Positions 1 through 7,620 are shown, counted from the first letter of the stretch. The stretch is DNA of 28,353 nucleotides from Chthonomonadaceae bacterium (GCA_014377395.1 JACMPS010000281.1:1-28353), one strand, 5' to 3'. The notes: generated by a model not told the origin, from the sequence alone. Made by a program: numbers and translations.

Positions 1-1373
1 CAGAAGAACTGTTTGACGACAACGGACGATTGATTTCAAAATTGGCAGAGCTAGCACCAAAAGGTAATCGGCGAATGGGCGCCAATCCCCACACTAATGG
101 AGGAATACTGTTGCGCGATTTGCGGATGCCTGATTTCCGTGAGCACGCAGTTAAGGTTCCCTCACCTGGTGGCGTTGTCGGTCAAGATACAATGGTGCTT
201 GGAAATTTTCTGAGTGACGTTTGTAAACTTAATCTTGATCAAAGAAATTTTAGAATTTTTGGTCCCGATGAAACCATTTCAAATTTGTTAGGCGCTGTCT
301 TTAAAGTAACTAATCGTCAGTGGGATGCCAGAGAAATAGAGAGCGATGAATTTCTCGCTCCATCTGGGCGCGTGCTGGACTCGATGCTTAGTGAGCATCA
401 ATGTGAAGGATGGCTGGAAGGTTATTTACTTACTGGTCGGCATGGGCTGTTTAATTGCTATGAAGCCTTTATTCATATCATCGATTCAATGTTCAATCAG
501 CACGCAAAATGGCTTAAATCCGTGCGCCGCATCGAGTGGCGCAGACCGCTCGCTTCTCTCAATTATCTGCTCACTTCGCACGTCTGGCGACAGGATCACA
601 ACGGCTTTTCGCATCAAGACCCCGGCTTTATTGATCACGTCGTCAACAAAAAAGCGGAGGTGGTGCGCGTTTATTTGCCGCCCGACGCGAATACTCTGCT
701 CTCCGTCACCGATCACTGCTTGCGGAGCCGAAACTACGTCAATGTGATTGTGGCGGGCAAGCAACCCGCTCTTCAATTCTTGGATATGGATGCCGCCGTA
801 AAGCACAGCACACGCGGCATCGGCATCTGGGAATGGGCGAGCAACGACGCGGAAGGGGAACCGGATGTCGTCATGGTTTGCGCGGGAGACGTGCCTACGC
901 TGGAAATACTCGCCGCCGTAGACATTTTGCGTCATAATGCCCCGGAACTGAAAATCCGAGTGGTCAATGTGGTTGACCTGATGAAATTACAACCGGACAC
1001 GGAACACCCGCATGGACTGAGCGACAAAGATTTCGATAGCCTTTTCACGACGGACAAGCCCGTCATTTTTGCTTATCACGGCTATCCCTGGCTGATTCAT
1101 CGGCTGACCTATCGCCGCCACAATCACAAAAATCTGCACGTTCGTGGTTACAAAGAGGAGGGAACGACGACAACCCCCTTCGACATGTGTGTCCTGAATG
1201 ATCTGGATCGCTTTCATCTTGTCATTGATGTGATTGATCGTGTGCCTTCGCTGGGCTATCGGGCGGCTTACCTCAAGCAGAAGATGCAAAATAGCCTGAT
1301 CGAACACACGCTTTACGTGCGAGAGTACGGCGATGACCTCCCCGAAATCCGTGATTGGAAGTGGTCACATTAA
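1..1373 (+). CDS. xfp: Phosphoketolase, 3' part (5' end outside window)
   Basis: This is the C-terminal part of a thiamine-diphosphate-dependent phosphoketolase, which cleaves xylulose 5-phosphate and/or fructose 6-phosphate with phosphate to give acetyl phosphate. The reading frame is open from base 3 and gives about 456 residues. The family is normally about 790, so roughly the first 330 residues lie upstream. The fragment opens with the family-typical EELFDDNGRL and then APKGNRRMGANPHTNGG. It continues with SHVWRQDHNGFSHQDPGF and VYLPPDANTLLSV in the middle domain and ends with the C-terminal domain (VVMVCAGDVPTLEILAAVD, PVIFAYHGYPWLIHRLTYRR). Acetate kinase lies downstream on the same strand, as expected for the phosphoketolase route to acetate and ATP. 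Base composition is uneven: about 45% GC over the first 480 bases, with a dip to roughly 37% at 181-360, against about 54% just after. Family assignment is secure; substrate preference (Xu5P only or also F6P) cannot be read here. Confidence 0.96.
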   Translation, partial: EELFDDNGRLISKLAELAPKGNRRMGANPHTNGGILLRDLRMPDFREHAVKVPSPGGVVGQDTMVLGNFLSDVCKLNLDQRNFRIFGPDETISNLLGAVFKVTNRQWDAREIESDEFLAPSGRVLDSMLSEHQCEGWLEGYLLTGRHGLFNCYEAFIHIIDSMFNQHAKWLKSVRRIEWRRPLASLNYLLTSHVWRQDHNGFSHQDPGFIDHVVNKKAEVVRVYLPPDANTLLSVTDHCLRSRNYVNVIVAGKQPALQFLDMDAAVKHSTRGIGIWEWASNDAEGEPDVVMVCAGDVPTLEILAAVDILRHNAPELKIRVVNVVDLMKLQPDTEHPHGLSDKDFDSLFTTDKPVIFAYHGYPWLIHRLTYRRHNHKNLHVRGYKEEGTTTTPFDMCVLNDLDRFHLVIDVIDRVPSLGYRAAYLKQKMQNSLIEHTLYVREYGDDLPEIRDWKWSH

Positions 1374-1378
1374 GCCTG

Positions 1379-1449
1379 CATTGGCTCCCCCTCCTCTCCG
1401 AAGCATGAGGAAATCGGGAGAGGGGTGAATTGGGCGAAATCAGGGATGA
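1379..1449. repeat. CCCTCTCC-type hairpin repeat after xfp
   Basis: A C-rich arm (CTCCCCCTCCTCTCC) is followed by a G-rich arm (GGGAGAGGGGTG) six bases after the phosphoketolase stop codon, and can fold as a hairpin. Related sequences occur at 3361-3421, 14283-14347 and 22577-22622. It may act as a terminator or mRNA 3' end, but no clear U-run follows. Confidence 0.5.
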
Positions 1450-1493
1450 GATCTGTGCGAGTCTAAAGAGAGATGCGTCCTACCGTAACACAA

Positions 1494-1800
1494 CTGCCGC
1501 AGGAATGAATTCCGCGCTCGGAGGCGTGCCGCCCTGAATTGGACAAAACTCGGACACACCACTTGTCAGATTGCGCCCTGAACAGACTTTTTCGCAAAGA
1601 ACAAAAGCGATCATGCTGAATCCATGTCCGCAGGACTACCGGCGTAGCCACCAGCAAGCGAATTCATTCCGCCGGGCTCATGAAGGCTCCTCTATTTTCC
1701 AACATTTCTCCACAACCAACAAAAGTATGAGTAGTGTGTCCGAGTTTTATCCAATTCAGGGGCGGCACGCCTCCGAGCGCGGAATTCATTCCTGCGGCTG
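1494..1800. repeat. MITE-like inverted-repeat element between xfp and ackA
   Basis: Two long arms in opposite orientation, 1496-1563 and 1733-1798, match over about 66 bases with a few differences. Each contains the unit GCCGCAGGAATGAATTCCGC, then a GC-rich stretch, then a CTGAATTGGAYAAAACTCGG segment. The 170-base interior carries a second repeat module (1626-1675) whose relative sits at 12397-12446. There is no transposase and no evident target-site duplication. The element could be a non-autonomous mobile unit or two solo repeats that landed head to head. Copies of the outer unit recur at 7371-7410 and 14164-14185. An open frame that reads across the element is best treated as non-coding. 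Confidence 0.7.
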
Positions 1801-1822
1801 ATGCGGTTGCAACAAAACTTAC

Positions 1823-1831
1823 TGCTATACC
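1823..1831 (+). promoter_or_regulatory. Possible extended -10 promoter for ackA
   Basis: TGC-TATACC matches an extended -10 element (TGnTATAAT-like). It lies just downstream of the inverted-repeat element and about 40 bases before the ackA start. No convincing -35 box is seen at the usual distance, so this is tentative. It would allow ackA to be transcribed independently of xfp. Confidence 0.3.
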
Positions 1832-1869
1832 TTTTCAACACCCCCTTAGAAAGCCGGAAGGAGCCTAAA

Positions 1870-3129
1870 ATGAACATTCTCGTATTGAACGCAGGGAGTT
1901 CCAGCCTGAAATTTCGTCTTTTTCAGATAGATGAGTTGTGTTCTCTCTCGGAGGCGGAAAGGGTGATTGCGGGAGGACAAGTTGAGCGGATCGGCAAACC
2001 CGACGCGCAAATGACCTTTTTTCACGGAGACACAAGCCATTCGGAGAAGCGAGACGTAGGAACCCGGTCGGTTTTGGAGGCGGCAACGGAAATTCTCAGG
2101 CAGCTCACCGAGCCAACCGAAGCCGAACAAAAGCCGCTCACGATTAACGCGGTAGGACATCGGATCGTGCATGGCGGATCACGCTTTTTTAATCCAACTC
2201 TCATTGATGACGCCGTACTCGCCGAGATTCAAGCACTGACCGAACTCGCTCCGCTCCACAATCCTTCCGGGTTGGCGGGGATCGAGGCGGTGCAAAGTCT
2301 GCTACCCTCTGTCCCGAACGTCGCGATTTTCGACACGGCGTTTCACCACGATTTACCGTTCGTCTCCCGAAATTATGCACTCCTCACCGAAATTTCCGAA
2401 CGCTTACAGTTGCGTCGCTACGGGTTTCACGGTATCTCATATCGCTTTGTGTCGGAACGTTTGGAGTCTCTACTCAAAGGTCACGCGCAAAGCACTCTTC
2501 ATTCCGATCACTTCGATCATTCCGCTTCAGGTGATACCCGGCGGATCATTTGTCACCTCGGAAATGGCGCAAGCATCTGCGCCCTGAAAAACGGGCAAAG
2601 TATTGACACGAGCATGGGCTTTACTCCGCTTGAAGGGCTGATTATGGGCAACAGGAGCGGCGATGTTGACCCCGGTTTGGTGTTGCACCTTTTACGCGGA
2701 AACCGCATGACGTTCGATGAAGTGGAAGAGTTGCTCAACCACAAAAGCGGATTGTTAGGACTATCGGGGAAGAGCGGCGATATGCGGGATCTGGAAAAGG
2801 CAGCGAGTGAAGGAGACGATGCGGCGGAACTCGCGCTGGCGTGTTTCGCATACCGTGTCCGCAAATACATCGGGGCTTATGCGGCGGCTCTGGGGGGTGT
2901 GGACACCCTTGTTTTCACGGGAGGGATCGGAGAACATTCGGCGGCAATGCGGGCGCGTATTTGTGAGGGGTTGGAATTTCTCGGTTTGTACGTAGACGAT
3001 GAGCGCAATCAAAATGTGACTGGGCAGAGACCTACGGCAATCAGCGATGAGGACGAGGCAAGAGTATGGGTAATCTCCACTGATGAGGAACGCCAGATCG
3101 CCCGTGAAACCTTTACCCTGCTCTCTTAA
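1870..3129 (+). CDS. ackA: Acetate kinase
   Basis: Acetate kinase converts acetyl phosphate plus ADP to acetate plus ATP in the cytoplasm. The 419-residue product has the usual family length (about 400) and all the signature blocks: LNAGSSSLKF at 6-15, GHRIVHGG at 96-103 with the conserved Arg98, FDTAFH at 154-159, YGFHG at 184-188 with His187, CHLGNGAS at 228-235, DTSMGFTPLEGLIMG at 246-260 and FTGGIGEHS near the C-terminus. The ATG at 1870 is chosen because AAGGAG lies just upstream and the start MNILVLNAGSSS aligns with the family; the frame is open 23 codons further up but that stretch is repeat DNA. A short polar insert (about 203-223) follows the YGFHG block. It works with the preceding phosphoketolase to make ATP from sugar phosphate, although about 500 bases and a repeat element separate the two genes. 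Confidence 0.97.
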   Translation: MNILVLNAGSSSLKFRLFQIDELCSLSEAERVIAGGQVERIGKPDAQMTFFHGDTSHSEKRDVGTRSVLEAATEILRQLTEPTEAEQKPLTINAVGHRIVHGGSRFFNPTLIDDAVLAEIQALTELAPLHNPSGLAGIEAVQSLLPSVPNVAIFDTAFHHDLPFVSRNYALLTEISERLQLRRYGFHGISYRFVSERLESLLKGHAQSTLHSDHFDHSASGDTRRIICHLGNGASICALKNGQSIDTSMGFTPLEGLIMGNRSGDVDPGLVLHLLRGNRMTFDEVEELLNHKSGLLGLSGKSGDMRDLEKAASEGDDAAELALACFAYRVRKYIGAYAAALGGVDTLVFTGGIGEHSAAMRARICEGLEFLGLYVDDERNQNVTGQRPTAISDEDEARVWVISTDEERQIARETFTLLS

Positions 3130-3421
3130 TGTCCGCGATTGAACGAACTCGGAACGGCGTAGCAACCCTCAGCGAATTGATTCCGCCGGAATTTTTTGAT
3201 GTATTACTCACTTTACGCAAAGAAAAATCAACCACCTGCTACGCTAGAGGTAGGGAGGCACGGAGAAATAAAGAGGAGATTTTTCTCGTGCGAAGACGCA
3301 AAGGCGCAAAGAGGAAAAGTGAAAGCAAGAGAGTAGTGTTGAAAGAAACGGGCATTTGTATTGACTCCCCTCTCCCGGATTTTGGGGGAGGGTGAGTGAA
3401 CAGAATCAGGGTGGGGGCGAG
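3130..3421. repeat. Repeat-rich intergenic stretch after ackA
   Basis: No convincing gene. The stretch holds tandem 8-mers at 3290-3313 (GCGAAGAC, GCAAAGGC, GCAAAGAG), a GGCACGGAGAAATAAAGAGG segment just before them, and a CCCTCTCCC/GGGGGAGGG hairpin repeat at 3365-3392. The repeat runs into the last codons of the phosphatase gene on the opposite strand. An open frame beginning on the ackA stop codon (TAATG) covers most of it, but its composition is that of the repeats. Confidence 0.55.
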
Positions 3422-4035
3422 ATCAACACTTTCCTCTTTGTCTCTAATGAATGCCGGTGGTGTGTAACGTGAGATACGTCGAATCTTTCCGCTTTATTCA
3501 CCCGTTCAATCACGGGCGGGGTGTTTTCTTTCCAGTCGAGGCAGTAGACATCCGGGTTGGTCATACGCTCCCAGTGGTCATACCCGAAAGTGGGGTCGAA
3601 ATGCCGGAGGATCAAGGTCAGCAGATTGCCGTGCGTGACAACCGCGATTGTTTGCAGGTCGTTTTCGAGCAGAGGCGTGAGGGCATGGACGGCACGATGA
3701 GTCGCAATATGGCTTGACTCACCGCCGGGAAAACACAGAAAGGGGTCATCGAACGTCGCGCGGAGTTTTTCTTTCCAATCGGTGAGTGTTTCCGCGCACA
3801 GCACACGTTCTTCCAAGCGTGAATCAAGCCTCAGTTCGATCTTCCGCCGTTGCACCAGAGGCGTAATCGTTTGGGTCGCCCGCAAGTACGGGCTGCTCAC
3901 GATCAAATCAATCTTTTTGTCCGCAAACCATTTGGTAAGGGTTTCTGCTTGTTCGTGTCCCTCTTCCGTGAGAGGTGCATCAGGCTCTTGACCTGACGCG
4001 GCACAATGCCGCACAAAGTAAAGTGTCTTGTTCAT
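3406..4035 (-). CDS. Histidine phosphatase family protein (phosphoglycerate mutase-like)
   Basis: A 209-residue member of branch 1 of the histidine phosphatase superfamily, probably a cytoplasmic phosphomonoesterase; its substrate cannot be inferred. The catalytic RH motif is Arg9-His10 (FVRHCAAS, where the more common RHG is replaced by RHC). SSPYLRATQT supplies Arg52, EE at 75-76 is the likely proton donor, and VVTHGN gives the second catalytic His135. The start codon lies 9 bases after the esterase stop, so the two genes are very likely co-transcribed and perhaps translationally coupled. The last 15 to 20 residues are low in similarity to the family and run into the intergenic repeat at 3361-3421, suggesting the original stop was lost or displaced. 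A narrower name such as cobC or gpmB is not justified. Confidence 0.88.
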   Translation of the reverse strand: MNKTLYFVRHCAASGQEPDAPLTEEGHEQAETLTKWFADKKIDLIVSSPYLRATQTITPLVQRRKIELRLDSRLEERVLCAETLTDWKEKLRATFDDPFLCFPGGESSHIATHRAVHALTPLLENDLQTIAVVTHGNLLTLILRHFDPTFGYDHWERMTNPDVYCLDWKENTPPVIERVNKAERFDVSHVTHHRHSLETKRKVLISPPP

Positions 4036-4044
4036 CTTCCGATT

Positions 4045-4797
4045 TTACCAGCCGCCGAGGTTTCGGTGGAATGCAATCGCTCTCTGCACATGGGTGTCCC
4101 AGTAACCCCATTCATGGCTACCGGGAAATTCCTCGTACTCGTGCGCGTAGCCAATGCTCTTGAGATGAGCGGTATAGTTTCGATTGTCTTCCAGCAGAAA
4201 ATCTTCCGTTCCGCAGTCGATGCGTAGCGAGGGGCGAAGTGTCGGATCAAGTTTCTCCGCCAGCGCAAACAGGTCTTCCGCGCCCCCCGCAACCGACTTT
4301 TCGTAGATGTGCCTGAACTGATTGATCCGTATCACCGACGCATAACGCTCCCAACTGCTGTGGGCAAACCCCATTGCGCCTGAATGAGACGTGGCACTTA
4401 CAAAGGTTTCCGGGTGCTTGAGGGCGAGTTTGACGGCTCCATAGCCCCCCATTGAAAGCCCTCCGATGCAACGCCCGGTTCTGTCCGCCCTTGTTTGGAA
4501 AAGGGTGTCTACGTACTTCACGAGATCAACGGCAATCGCGGTTTCCCACTTCATGCCGTCCGGGTCGTCACAGTAGAAACTCAGCCCGCCGTCCGGCATC
4601 ACCACGATCACGGGAAGCCCCGCAACATAGCGTTCAAGGCTTGTGCGGCGTTGCCAGACCGTGTGATCGTCCGAAAAGCCGTGCAAAAGATAGAAGACGG
4701 CGTAAGGACCTGGAATGCCGGGATCGGGGAGGAGAACGTTGGCACTCGTTGCTTTGCCAAGCGACGGATTGAAGTAGTTGAGTGTGAGATTTGCCAT
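4045..4797 (-). CDS. Esterase family protein (alpha/beta hydrolase, esterase D-like)
   Basis: A 250-residue alpha/beta hydrolase of the putative-esterase family (PF00756; feruloyl esterase, esterase D and antigen 85 relatives). The family hydrolyses carboxylic esters. Visible elements are YLLHGFSDDHTVWQR (35-50, oxyanion side), MPDGG (67-71), the nucleophile elbow GLSMGG with Ser115, the acid in DCGTEDF (Asp199) and the base in GSHEW (His228), so the triad looks complete. No signal peptide is visible, so it is probably cytoplasmic; an S-formylglutathione hydrolase-like or sugar-ester role is possible but unproven. It is the first gene of a pair with the histidine phosphatase, and a TTGACA/TAAGAT promoter with a roughly 220-nt leader precedes it. 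Confidence 0.9.
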   Translation of the reverse strand: MANLTLNYFNPSLGKATSANVLLPDPGIPGPYAVFYLLHGFSDDHTVWQRRTSLERYVAGLPVIVVMPDGGLSFYCDDPDGMKWETAIAVDLVKYVDTLFQTRADRTGRCIGGLSMGGYGAVKLALKHPETFVSATSHSGAMGFAHSSWERYASVIRINQFRHIYEKSVAGGAEDLFALAEKLDPTLRPSLRIDCGTEDFLLEDNRNYTAHLKSIGYAHEYEEFPGSHEWGYWDTHVQRAIAFHRNLGGW

Positions 4798-4864
4798 GAT
4801 AGGTATGTTTTAAGTGTGATTTGGAAAGAAGAGGGAGAAAACACCTCTCCTGTGACAATAAAGT

Positions 4865-4898
4865 GGCGGTGCGTTTTCGGTTAAGAGAACGCGCCGCC
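4865..4898 (-). promoter_or_regulatory. GC-rich hairpin in the esterase leader
   Basis: GGCGGTGCGTT (4865-4875) pairs with AACGCGCCGCC (4888-4898) in an 11-bp stem with one wobble or mismatch and a 12-base loop. Flanking CTCTCC and GGAGAG segments could extend it. No U-run follows in either direction, so it is not a standard terminator. It lies inside the predicted 5' leader of the esterase gene. Confidence 0.5.
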
Positions 4899-5026
4899 GG
4901 AGAGAGATAAGAAAATGAGGTTTTCCTTCGCAAGCGAGTGTCTTTTCAGAGGTCGTCTGGGGCTAGACTCTCTCATCATCGGTGACACTTCTCGTCCAGG
5001 GTAAAAGCATTGCATTAGACACCCTT

Positions 5027-5055
5027 ATCTTAACACATTGTTTTCAACCTGTCAA
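5027..5055 (-). promoter_or_regulatory. Sigma-70-type promoter of the esterase-phosphatase operon
   Basis: On the minus strand a consensus -35 TTGACA (5050-5055) is separated by exactly 17 bases from TAAGAT (5027-5032), with TG one base upstream of the -10. The predicted start is near 5020, giving a leader of about 220 nt before the ATG at 4797. The gap 4798-5102 contains no gene that I can see. Confidence 0.65.
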
Positions 5056-5102
5056 CTGTTTTTATCCCTTTTCCAAAAAAGTTCCCTAAATTAAGAAAAC
5101 TC

Positions 5103-6941
5103 TTACTTGTTTGTTTTGATCGTCAGGTCTGCCGTTTTGGACGCACCGTTAAGCGTGGCAGAAATCTGTACATTCTGAATTGTGTTGACCACACGAGTCG
5201 GGAACTCGATACGGACGGAACGAGACCCTGCCGGAATGACAGCACTTGCCGGAAGAATGACGTAATCGCTGTTCGCCCTGAATGTCACCGTTGTGCCTCC
5301 CGTTGGGGCGGGTGCTGAAAGCGTAATCATCAGGCGAGAGGTTTTTCCTCCGACAACAACGCGCGGGTCGATCACAAACGCTATGATTTTGGGAGCCGTC
5401 ACCTTCAAGGTCGCCGACTTCGTGACTTCTCCGAACCTTGCCGAGATAATCGAGGTAGAAGTGTCCACAACTTTTAATGTCTGGATTGCGAAGTAGGCAC
5501 TGCGCTCTCCCGCTCGAACCGTCACCGTCGCAGAAGGAAGTGTCGCCGTTGCGAGATTGGACGATTCCAATCTGATCACGATGCCTCCGCCCGGAGCCTG
5601 CCCGGAAAGTTCGACCCGCCCCCCCAGAGCGATTCCGCCGGGAACTTCACTCCATTGCAAGGACATCCCCTGCAAAGTCACGGTGGAGACAGGTGGAGAC
5701 GGAGCGGGCTGCGTTCCCCCGGCGGCACTCAGGGCTTTGTAGAGGTTGAGACGCCCGCCGTTCGGTGCAATCAAACGAGACTCATAGGGAGTGTACGGAT
5801 CTGTTTGCGTGGTGAGAAGGTTGCTCAGATCACCATTGGACATCTGCGGAAACTGAGCGCGAAGAACGGCGGCGGCGGCGGCAACGAGCGGACAAGCCAT
5901 TGAAGTGCCCGATCCATTTCCATATTGATTAGAGGGCAACGTCGAAAGAATTCCTTCTCCGGGAGCGGCGATCTTGACCCAATCCCCATAATTCGAGAAC
6001 GAAGTCAGACGATCCCCGGAGTTTGTGGCTCCCACGGAGAGAACTCCGGGGGTGGCTGCCGGATAGAATTTTGTGGAGACTCCGTTGTTTCCTGCCGCCG
6101 CTACCACAAGACATCCACGAGCGTTGGCGTAAGAGACCGCCGTGTCCAGCGTCTGGCTTGGAGAGGGGGCACCAAGACTGAGGCTGATCACCTTTGCGCC
6201 ATGATCCACCGCCCATGTAATCCCGTCACAAACCCAACTGAGATAACCGGAACCATCGGCGGCAAGCACCTTGATTGGCATAATTTTGATTGGGTTTTCA
6301 GTCCCCGAAGCCATAAATGAGTTTGGTCCGGCAACGCCTGCGACGCCAATACCGTTGTTCGCTTGCGCGGCGATTTCACCAGCGCAAAAGGTTCCGTGTC
6401 CGTTTCCGTCCGTTGTGTCGCTGTTGCCGACCGTGAAATTGTAGCCGATGACGTTGCGGTTTGCATCTCGGTAGATCGCGTTCGTCAGATCGGGATGCCC
6501 TGCATCCACGCCCGTATCGAGGATTGCCACCACCGTCTGAGAAATCGGATTCCAGAGATTCCAGGCTTGCGAGACCTGCATTTTGCCGAGCGCGTATTGC
6601 TGTGAGTAAAAGGGATCGTTGGCGACAATCGCGCCGGAAGGATTACTTTTTTTGAGGGCTTCCATTCGGACATTCGGCTCGACATAAGCGATTTGCGGGT
6701 TTTTACGCAACTCGTCCAATCTTTGTCGGAGGGATCGCACCCCCGAAAGTCTCACCCGAAAAGCGTTGAGGGAGGCACTGTAGCCCAACACTTGCCCGCC
6801 CGCCGTCATCTCCGTTCTCAATGAGGCATCGGATCTTACCCTTAACCCGACCAGATATTCCTGCGCCTGTGCAGTCCCGATACTCGCTCCTGAAATTAAG
6901 GGAATGAATGCAAGCGTCCAACCCGATCTTTTACGTTTCAA
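5103..6941 (-). CDS. Secreted S8 family (subtilisin-like) serine protease with two C-terminal beta-sandwich repeats
   Basis: A 612-residue exported subtilase. A signal peptide (basic start, hydrophobic segment, cleavage near AQAQ-E, residues 25-28) is followed by an inhibitor-I9-like propeptide (about 28-95, ending in IAYVEPN). The catalytic domain runs from about 105 to 405. The triad is complete: Asp142 in AILDTGVD, His182 in GNGHGTFCAGE and Ser347 in GSGTSMACPLVAAA, with the oxyanion Asn285 in AAAGNNG. The family cleaves peptide bonds extracellularly or in the periplasm. Residues 410-612 hold two repeats of about 85-90 residues containing similar segments (LSGQAPGGGIVIRLESS and LSAPAPTGGTTVTFRANS; VRAGERSAYFAI and IPAGSRSVRIEF), which look like Ig-type adhesion or spacer domains. 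The start is a TTG with GGAGA five bases upstream. No neighbouring gene explains its role. Confidence 0.93.
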   Translation of the reverse strand: MKRKRSGWTLAFIPLISGASIGTAQAQEYLVGLRVRSDASLRTEMTAGGQVLGYSASLNAFRVRLSGVRSLRQRLDELRKNPQIAYVEPNVRMEALKKSNPSGAIVANDPFYSQQYALGKMQVSQAWNLWNPISQTVVAILDTGVDAGHPDLTNAIYRDANRNVIGYNFTVGNSDTTDGNGHGTFCAGEIAAQANNGIGVAGVAGPNSFMASGTENPIKIMPIKVLAADGSGYLSWVCDGITWAVDHGAKVISLSLGAPSPSQTLDTAVSYANARGCLVVAAAGNNGVSTKFYPAATPGVLSVGATNSGDRLTSFSNYGDWVKIAAPGEGILSTLPSNQYGNGSGTSMACPLVAAAAAVLRAQFPQMSNGDLSNLLTTQTDPYTPYESRLIAPNGGRLNLYKALSAAGGTQPAPSPPVSTVTLQGMSLQWSEVPGGIALGGRVELSGQAPGGGIVIRLESSNLATATLPSATVTVRAGERSAYFAIQTLKVVDTSTSIISARFGEVTKSATLKVTAPKIIAFVIDPRVVVGGKTSRLMITLSAPAPTGGTTVTFRANSDYVILPASAVIPAGSRSVRIEFPTRVVNTIQNVQISATLNGASKTADLTIKTNK

Positions 6942-7535
6942 GTCTGTCTCCTGTCTTTTTTTGGATCGCTTCTTTTTGTTCGGCGATCACATAACAGGGG
7001 TTTTTGCCACAATTCATGTGACAATCGGACTTCATCAATTACGGGGGTTGAAAATTAGGAATTAGGTTTTAGGGAGTAGGGGTTAGGAGAGACGAGGTGA
7101 AGCATTGTTCTCCTCTTGTTGCAGAAGGAAATTTACGAGCGTTGCAAGGCGTCCGGGGAATAAATTCCCCGGATCTAAAAGCGCGAAGTCCACCTGCGTG
7201 GACTCAAGGCAAAAGCAGGGGTGATAATCTTTGTTCTAACCTCCTGAACCCCTCTTTTTCAGCCGAAAACAGCGTGTGTTGTGTCCGAAGGAAGTCCTGC
7301 GAACCGTTGAGCAGGAGTTTGTGATTGGATGTCTCTGCAGACCGTTGAGCAGGAGTTTGTGATTGGGCGCGGGCGGTACGCCTCCGAGCGCGGAATTCAT
7401 TCCTGCGGCAAGTGCAATGCGCTAAGAGGCAAGATAAGTCCTGGTGCAAGGGGAAGAATCTTCAGCTCAATACTTAACACTCGACACTTAATACTTTCCT
7501 CTCCTCTGGGAACGGACAGCGATCCCTCCAACGTA
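6942..7535. repeat. Repeat-filled intergenic region upstream of the Fe-S gene
   Basis: No credible gene lies in this stretch. It contains a run of imperfect TTAGG-like units at 7054-7089. At 7141-7213 there is an element with a GGGGAATAAATTCCCC palindrome and a CGAAGTCCACCTGCGTGGAC segment. Next come a module with GTGTCCGAAGGAAGTCCTGC (7281-7300) and a 26-bp direct repeat, ACCGTTGAGCAGGAGTTTGT plus GATTGG, at 7303-7328 and 7341-7366. The region ends with the interspersed GGAATTCATTCCTGCGGC unit at 7371-7410 and AAGTGTTGAG-like units in reverse at 7466-7496. Several of these modules recur at 1494-1800, 12397-12446 and 14110-14267. Confidence 0.7.
7303..7366. repeat. Two 26-bp direct repeats, 38-bp period
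   Basis: The 26 bases at 7303-7328 recur exactly at 7341-7366, separated by 12 bases. The second copy continues into GGCGCGGGCGG and then the interspersed repeat unit. There are only two copies, so this is a local duplication inside a repeat element and not a CRISPR array. Confidence 0.75.
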
Positions 7536-7564
7536 TTGCAATTTAGGGTCGTATCGTGTACAAT
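7536..7564 (+). promoter_or_regulatory. Sigma-70-type promoter for the Fe-S carrier gene
   Basis: TTGCAA (7536-7541) is followed by a 17-base spacer and TACAAT (7559-7564), five of six matches at each box. Transcription would start near 7571, about 145 bases before the Fe-S protein start, and would include the short frame at 7621-7686. Confidence 0.6.
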
Positions 7565-7620
7565 GCGTTTTGTCTTGCACCTCTTGTTCCGATTCAGAAA
7601 GAGATAACAAAGGGAGTAAG

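Noticed and set aside
486..935. 149-codon minus-strand frame in the phosphoketolase gene
   Set aside because: Antisense to conserved phosphoketolase sequence, with no domain or ribosome-binding site.
1571..1801. 76-codon plus-strand frame inside the xfp-ackA element
   Set aside because: It reads straight through both repeat modules, and its end (GRHASERGIHSCG) is simply the translated repeat unit that also appears in other frames elsewhere.
3129..3395. 88-codon plus-strand frame starting on the ackA stop codon (TAATG)
   Set aside because: The overlap looks like coupling, but most of the frame is intergenic repeat DNA (GCAAAG 8-mers, CCCTCTCC hairpin), giving a Lys/Arg-rich product without recognisable features and no ribosome-binding site of its own.
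4798..5102. Search for a tRNA or a known riboswitch in the esterase leader
   Set aside because: No cloverleaf or T-loop signature, and no match to the conserved cores of riboswitch classes that I can recall; kept only as an unclassified structured leader.
7303..7366. Direct repeats considered as a CRISPR remnant
   Set aside because: Only two copies with a 12-base gap, no cas genes, and the repeat belongs to a dispersed intergenic module.
7097..7607. Two plus-strand frames of 75 and 92 codons upstream of the Fe-S gene
   Set aside because: Both are made of repeat modules and overlap the predicted promoter; the second ends with the same translated repeat unit as above.
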